This document shows, piece by piece, positions 60,237 through 64,000 of a DNA stretch of 64,000 bases. Made by a program: the position numbers and the translations under genes. The DNA is from FEN-1099 sp964511015 (GTDB lineage Bacteria; Lernaellota; Lernaellaia; Lernaellales; Lernaellaceae). Every line of letters begins with the position of its first letter. Position 1 is the first letter of the stretch. Location of the stretch: assembly GCA_964511015.1 (NCBI GenBank), contig CAZEDX010000012.1:19619-83618 (forward strand). Reading direction: 5' to 3'. The notes beneath the pieces are model-generated. The model ran no database searches, was not told the origin of the DNA, and worked only from the letters and a program-made list of their open reading frames with translations.

Positions 60237-61937
60237 ATGGCACGAAAAACCGAGAAACAGCACGCGGCGTGGCGCGCGGCGGAAGTGGGCACATCCCTGC
60301 CCACGCGCGGGCGGCGGCGGGTGTGCGCGGTCTACCCCGGTCCATACTACGTGGCGATGGCCAATCTCGGATACCAATGGCTTATGCATGCGCTCGTCGC
60401 TGCCGACTTTGCCGTAGCCCGCGTTGTCTGGCCCGAAGGCGAGCTGCTGGCCGAGGCCATGACCGATACGCTGCGCGCCATTGACGACGACCGCCCGGCA
60501 AGAGGCGCCGATATCTGGTTCGTCTCGGTTTCGTTCGAGAACGACTTGCCGCATCTGGCCGGCCTGCTGCGCTTGGCGGGTCTGTCCCTTTTCGCGGCCG
60601 AGCGGCGTGACGGCGATCCGCTCATCGTCGTCGGCGGTGTGGTGCCGAACCTCAACCCAGAGCCAGCCTCCGCGCTGGCCGATGTCTGCCTGCTCGGCGA
60701 AGGCGCGGCCGCGCTCGATCCGTTCCTGGCCTATCTGGACACGCACGATCTCGCCGCGCGGGAGGACTTTTTGCGCGGGCTCGCCGCGCTGCCGCATGCC
60801 TATGTCGGCCGGTACTACGAACCGGCGTATCTGCCGGACGGCCGATTGGACTGCATCCGGCCGCTCGCCGGTTTCCCCGCACGCGTGGTTGCGCCGAAAG
60901 AGAAACAGATCGACCCCGCGCTCAACCGCACGCATCTGCGCGCGCCGCAAGCCGCGTTCGGTGACGCGTTGCTGATCGAAACCGCGCGCGGCTGCACTCA
61001 ACGTTGTCGCTTCTGCGCGGCGGGGCATCTCTATCTTCCCTACCGTTCCGCGCCGCCGCCGGCCGAAGCGCCCGACCTCGCGCATGACGCCGTCGGCCTG
61101 GTCGGCTCGAACATTTCGGGCCACCCACAACTCGACGACTGGCTCGCCTGGGCTGGCGACCGGCGCGCGACGTTGTCGTCGATCCGTGCCGCGACGCTGT
61201 CAGCCGCGCAATGGAAGCGCCTGGCGCAAAGCGGCCTGCTTTCGGCGGCCATCGCGCCGGAAACCGGCACCGAGCGCTTGCGCCGGGTCTGCAACAAGCC
61301 GCTGGCGGACGAGGTTTTCATCGGCGAGGTCGAACGCGCGGTCGAGGCGGGGGTACGCAGCCTGAAACTCTATTTTCTGGTCGGCCTGCCGACGGAAACC
61401 GCCGACGATGTCGACGCGGTCGTGGAACTGACGCACCGTTGCCGCCAGGCGGCGATGCGCGCCTGGAAAGAGCGCGGTCGCGCGGGCACGCTGACGGTCA
61501 GTCTCAATCCGTTTGTCCCCAAACCGCAGACGCCGTTCCAGTGGCATCCGTTCGGCGCGGCGGATTACCTGCGCGACCAAATCGCCCGCGTGAAGAACGC
61601 ACTGCGCCGGCTGCCGAACGTCGAGTTGCAGGCGGAGTCTTTGCCGGCGGCGACGCTGCAGGCGATCCTCTCGATCGGCGACCGCCGGGTGGCTGAGCTC
61701 ATCCGCCTGGTGGACGAGAAAGGCTCGATCCGCCCCGCCCTGCGCGCCTGGCGCGGTGACGTGGCGTTTTACACCACTCGCTACCGGTCGTTGGACGAAG
61801 TGTTGCCGTGGGATCGCGTGGATCAACGGATATCCCGCCGCTATCTCGAACATGAATACCGGGCCGCACTGTCCGGCAAAGGTTCTCCGGCCTGTTTCAC
61901 GACGCCGAATTGCCGGCTTTGCGGGGCGTGCCAGTGA
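60237..61937 (+). CDS. Radical SAM protein, B12-binding-domain type
   Basis: 566 residues. The N-terminal 190 residues form a cobalamin-binding-like Rossmann domain without a DxHxxG site. ETARGCTQRCRFCAAG carries the [4Fe-4S] motif (Cys 253, 257, 260). SGLLSAAIAPETGTERLRRVCNKP and LKLYFLVGLPTET are typical of the COG1032/TIGR03960-type group. CxxC-type cysteines close the chain (CFTTPNCRLCGACQ). The substrate is unknown. No good SD precedes ATG 60237. The hydE gene starts 54 bases downstream, so co-transcription is likely. Confidence 0.82.
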   Translation: MARKTEKQHAAWRAAEVGTSLPTRGRRRVCAVYPGPYYVAMANLGYQWLMHALVAADFAVARVVWPEGELLAEAMTDTLRAIDDDRPARGADIWFVSVSFENDLPHLAGLLRLAGLSLFAAERRDGDPLIVVGGVVPNLNPEPASALADVCLLGEGAAALDPFLAYLDTHDLAAREDFLRGLAALPHAYVGRYYEPAYLPDGRLDCIRPLAGFPARVVAPKEKQIDPALNRTHLRAPQAAFGDALLIETARGCTQRCRFCAAGHLYLPYRSAPPPAEAPDLAHDAVGLVGSNISGHPQLDDWLAWAGDRRATLSSIRAATLSAAQWKRLAQSGLLSAAIAPETGTERLRRVCNKPLADEVFIGEVERAVEAGVRSLKLYFLVGLPTETADDVDAVVELTHRCRQAAMRAWKERGRAGTLTVSLNPFVPKPQTPFQWHPFGAADYLRDQIARVKNALRRLPNVELQAESLPAATLQAILSIGDRRVAELIRLVDEKGSIRPALRAWRGDVAFYTTRYRSLDEVLPWDRVDQRISRRYLEHEYRAALSGKGSPACFTTPNCRLCGACQ

Positions 61938-61991
61938 TTGCTTTTCCCCCGGCGCGGTCTTAAGTAGGGACATGACCTGGGCGGAGGTAGG

Positions 61992-63050
61992 GTGATTGTC
62001 CGATTCGAAGATGCGCTGCAACGCGCGCTCGCCTTTGATCGCCCGACCGAGTCGTGGCTCGTGCCGCTACTTGAATGTTCTGCGGCCGATGCCCCGCGCC
62101 TGTTCGCCGCCGCCGACTGTGTGCGCGCCGAACACGTCGGCGATGACGTTCATCTGCGCGCATTGATCGAGTTTTCCAACCATTGCCGCCGCAACTGCTG
62201 CTATTGCGGTTTGCGCGCCGAGAATAAGCCGGTCCGGCGCTACCGCATGACACCAGAGGAAATCGTTGCCACCGCCCGACATGCGGCTGAAATGGGTTAC
62301 CGCACTGTCGTGATGCAATCGGGTGAAGACCTCTGGTTTACCGGCGAACGGCTGGCGCAGATCATCCGCGAGATCCGGGCGACGACGGATATGGCGATCA
62401 CGCTCAGCGTCGGCGAACGCGACCGCGCGGACTACCGCCGGTGGCGCGAAGCCGGCGCCGACCGATTTTTATTGCGCATCGAGACGACCGATCCGGCGCT
62501 CTTCGCCGCGTTGCATCCAGATGACGACCTGGAACAACGCAAGGCCGCGCTGTATGCACTCAAGGAACTCGGCTATCAGCTTGGCTCCGGTGTGATGGTC
62601 GGCCTGCCAGGCCAGACGGCGACGATGCTCGCGCGCGATGTCGTCTGGCTGCGCGAACTCGGCGCGGAAATGATAGGCATCGGCCCGTTCATTCCGCACC
62701 CGGGCACTCCCCTGGGCGACGCCGGCGGCGGCACGCTGGAGCAGGCCCTACGCCTGGTGGCGGTGCTGCGGCTGGTTTTCCCCGATGCGCATCTGCCGGC
62801 GACCACTGCGGCGGGCACGGTGGATCTGAGCGGCCGCGAGCGCATGTTGCGTGCCGGCGCCAACGTGATCATGCCGAATGTCACGCCGGTCCGGTTCCGC
62901 GGCAGCTACGAAATCTATCCGAACAAAGCCTCGCTGGTTGCCGACGAAAACGACGCGCTGGACCGCGTGCGCGCACTACTGACTTCCATCGGCCGCGGCG
63001 TGTCGCTGGATCGCGGTGACGTGGCCAGAGTGAGGAAGAATCTATCGTGA
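61992..63050 (+). CDS. hydE: [FeFe]-hydrogenase H-cluster maturase HydE
   Basis: 352 residues from GTG 61992, with GGAGGTAG just upstream. NHCRRNCCYCGLRAENKPVRRYRM holds the CxxxCxxC cluster (Cys 65, 69, 72) and the HydE-type continuation. VMQSGEDLWFTGERL, GLPGQT, IGPFIPHPGTPL and MPNVTPVRFRGSYEIYPNKA match HydE. It makes part of the dithiolate bridge of the H-cluster. HydF, HydG and the hydrogenase itself are not in the window. The related enzyme PylB is less likely. The GTGA overlap with larE couples the two. Confidence 0.88.
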   Translation: MIVRFEDALQRALAFDRPTESWLVPLLECSAADAPRLFAAADCVRAEHVGDDVHLRALIEFSNHCRRNCCYCGLRAENKPVRRYRMTPEEIVATARHAAEMGYRTVVMQSGEDLWFTGERLAQIIREIRATTDMAITLSVGERDRADYRRWREAGADRFLLRIETTDPALFAALHPDDDLEQRKAALYALKELGYQLGSGVMVGLPGQTATMLARDVVWLRELGAEMIGIGPFIPHPGTPLGDAGGGTLEQALRLVAVLRLVFPDAHLPATTAAGTVDLSGRERMLRAGANVIMPNVTPVRFRGSYEIYPNKASLVADENDALDRVRALLTSIGRGVSLDRGDVARVRKNLS

Positions 63051-63904
63051 CCGACAAGCGTCAACATTCCTCCAACCCCAAGGTCGAGGCCCCAGTTCCC
63101 TACACCGCTCTGGTCGACCACCTTCGCGCCCTATCCGGCGCGGTCGTCGCCTTTTCCGGCGGCGTCGACAGTGCGCTGCTCCTTGCCGCCGCACATGACG
63201 CGTTGGGCGAACGGGTGCTGGCGGTCACCGCGGTGTCGCCCTCTCTGCCGACGCCCGATTGGATCTCCGCCAACGAGATCCCGGCCCTGCTCGGCGCACG
63301 CTGGGAGACGATGCCAACCGACGAATTGTCCGACCCGTGCTACCGCGCCAACAACCCCGATCGCTGCTACCACTGCAAGAAGATCCTGTTCGCCAAATTG
63401 GGCGAGATCGCCCGCCGGGAGAATCTGCCGGTAGTGCTCGACGGCGCGAATGCCGACGACTTGTCGGACTACCGGCCGGGCATGAAGGCCACCAAGGAAC
63501 TCGGCGTGCGTTCGCCGTTCATCGAGTTGGGACTGGGCAAGGCGGATATCCGCCGCTTGGCGCGCGAACGCGGCCTACCGACGTGGGAGCGCCCCGCGTC
63601 GGCGTGTCTCGCCTCGCGAATTCCGTACGGTGAGGAGATCACACCGGAACGCCTGGCGCGCGTCGGCCGGAGCGAAGACGGGTTACGCGGACTGGGCTTC
63701 GGGCAGGTGCGCGTGCGCGACCATGGCACGGTGGCGCGTATCGAAATCGCCCCCGACGAATTGTCGCGGGCACTCGACACATCAACGCGCGAGGCGATGG
63801 TGCAGATCTGCCGCGAGGCCGGCTATCGTTACGTCACGCTCGATCTGCAGGGTTACCGCACCGGGGCGATGAACGAAGGCCTGGCTGCAGAGAGGAACAA
63901 ATGA
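63047..63904 (+). CDS. larE: ATP-dependent sacrificial sulfur transferase LarE
   Basis: 285 residues from GTG 63047, overlapping the hydE stop (GTGA), with GAGGAAG upstream. PP-loop SGGVDS (37-42), DPCYRANNPDRCYHCKK, DGANADDLSDYRPG and SACLASRIPYG, whose Cys (near 186) corresponds to the sacrificial Cys of LarE. It donates sulfur to the nicotinic-acid-derived precursor of the nickel-pincer cofactor used by lactate racemase-like enzymes. LarB and LarC are not in the window, so an alternative sulfur-transfer job is possible. Confidence 0.9.
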   Translation: MTDKRQHSSNPKVEAPVPYTALVDHLRALSGAVVAFSGGVDSALLLAAAHDALGERVLAVTAVSPSLPTPDWISANEIPALLGARWETMPTDELSDPCYRANNPDRCYHCKKILFAKLGEIARRENLPVVLDGANADDLSDYRPGMKATKELGVRSPFIELGLGKADIRRLARERGLPTWERPASACLASRIPYGEEITPERLARVGRSEDGLRGLGFGQVRVRDHGTVARIEIAPDELSRALDTSTREAMVQICREAGYRYVTLDLQGYRTGAMNEGLAAERNK

Positions 63905-64000
63905 CGGCCGTGAATCCGCGGGTGGTCGTGGCCATGAGAGGCGGGGTCGATTCGACCGTCGCAGCGGCGCTGTTGCGCGAACAAGGCTGTGAAATCATCG
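63901..64000 (+). CDS. mnmA: tRNA 2-thiouridylase MnmA, truncated by window end
   Basis: 33 codons visible from ATG 63901, overlapping the larE stop (ATGA). RVVVAMRGGVDSTVAAALLREQG matches the PP-loop region of MnmA, which thiolates U34 of tRNAs, but the usual first Ser of SGGVDS is Arg (AGA). A one-base change from AGC would explain it; sequencing error or functional change cannot be separated here. Confidence 0.7.
   Translation, partial: MTAVNPRVVVAMRGGVDSTVAAALLREQGCEII

Noticed and set aside
1..64000. tRNA or rRNA genes
   Set aside because: No T-loop consensus with matching cloverleaf and no rRNA-like stretch was found by reading both strands; a covariance-model search would be decisive.

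Overview
The window is high-GC DNA from a Gram-negative (diderm) bacterium, probably a metagenome-assembled genome, because a 10-base N run interrupts one gene at 10723-10732. Outer-membrane traits are clear: an MCE/MlaD protein, a beta-barrel protein ending in Phe, LPS-core-type glycosyltransferases, PlsB and many lipoproteins. Several secreted proteins carry long Asp-rich tracts built from DDDT[A/I/V] units. From memory, this style occurs in delta-proteobacteria-like lineages such as Myxococcota and the candidate phylum Lernaellota; that placement is inference only. Promoters of TTGNNN-17-TAnnnT type and strong GC-hairpin terminators followed by TTTnCTTT are easy to see.

Layout. 1-9 kb: a truncated unknown gene, an Asp-rich lipoprotein with dockerin-like repeats, an MCE protein, a radical SAM protein, a membrane protein and an M20 dipeptidase. 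9-16.3 kb (minus strand): a tightly overlapping exopolysaccharide operon (GT4, flippase, O-antigen ligase-like polymerase, FemAB-like protein, DegT aminotransferase, polysaccharide deacetylase) whose content resembles PEP-CTERM/exosortase-associated clusters, although no exosortase is visible. 16.5-23.6 kb: small lipoprotein, HAD phosphatase, double metallo-beta-lactamase-fold protein with a duplicated start, FHA-sigma54 activator, QueG-like Fe-S protein and threonine aldolase. 23.6-24.2 kb: a gene-free stretch with a candidate structured RNA. 24.2-27.7 kb: a large chemoreceptor and CheW. 28-31.8 kb: WaaE-like GT2, GT4 and a cardiolipin-synthase-like PLD protein, with REP-like palindromes between. 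32-39.4 kb: surface proteins (Asp-rich lipoprotein, barrel, two paralogous Asp-box propeller/PKD proteins ending in D7-SGCGC, and a sulfatase-modifying-factor-like lipoprotein).

39.4-52.5 kb (minus strand) is the most unusual part: seven genes, mostly overlapping or a few bases apart, encoding three GT4 enzymes, a CgeB-like giant with a C-terminal propeller-like region, a methyltransferase, and a capsule-synthesis/radical-SAM fusion. Four of these proteins share one small Rossmann-like module ([FY]GAG[QR] ... S[ST]D) in different positions. This looks like a surface-glycan island assembled by module shuffling.

52.5-64 kb: OFA-family MFS transporter behind a palindromic operator-like site, small carbonic-anhydrase-like protein, cytidine deaminase, a possible small peptide, a DUF5610-like protein, PlsB with an apparently leaderless promoter, a zinc-ribbon protein, a radical SAM protein, and a HydE-LarE-MnmA operon truncated by the window end. 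No tRNA, rRNA, CRISPR array or intact transposase was seen.
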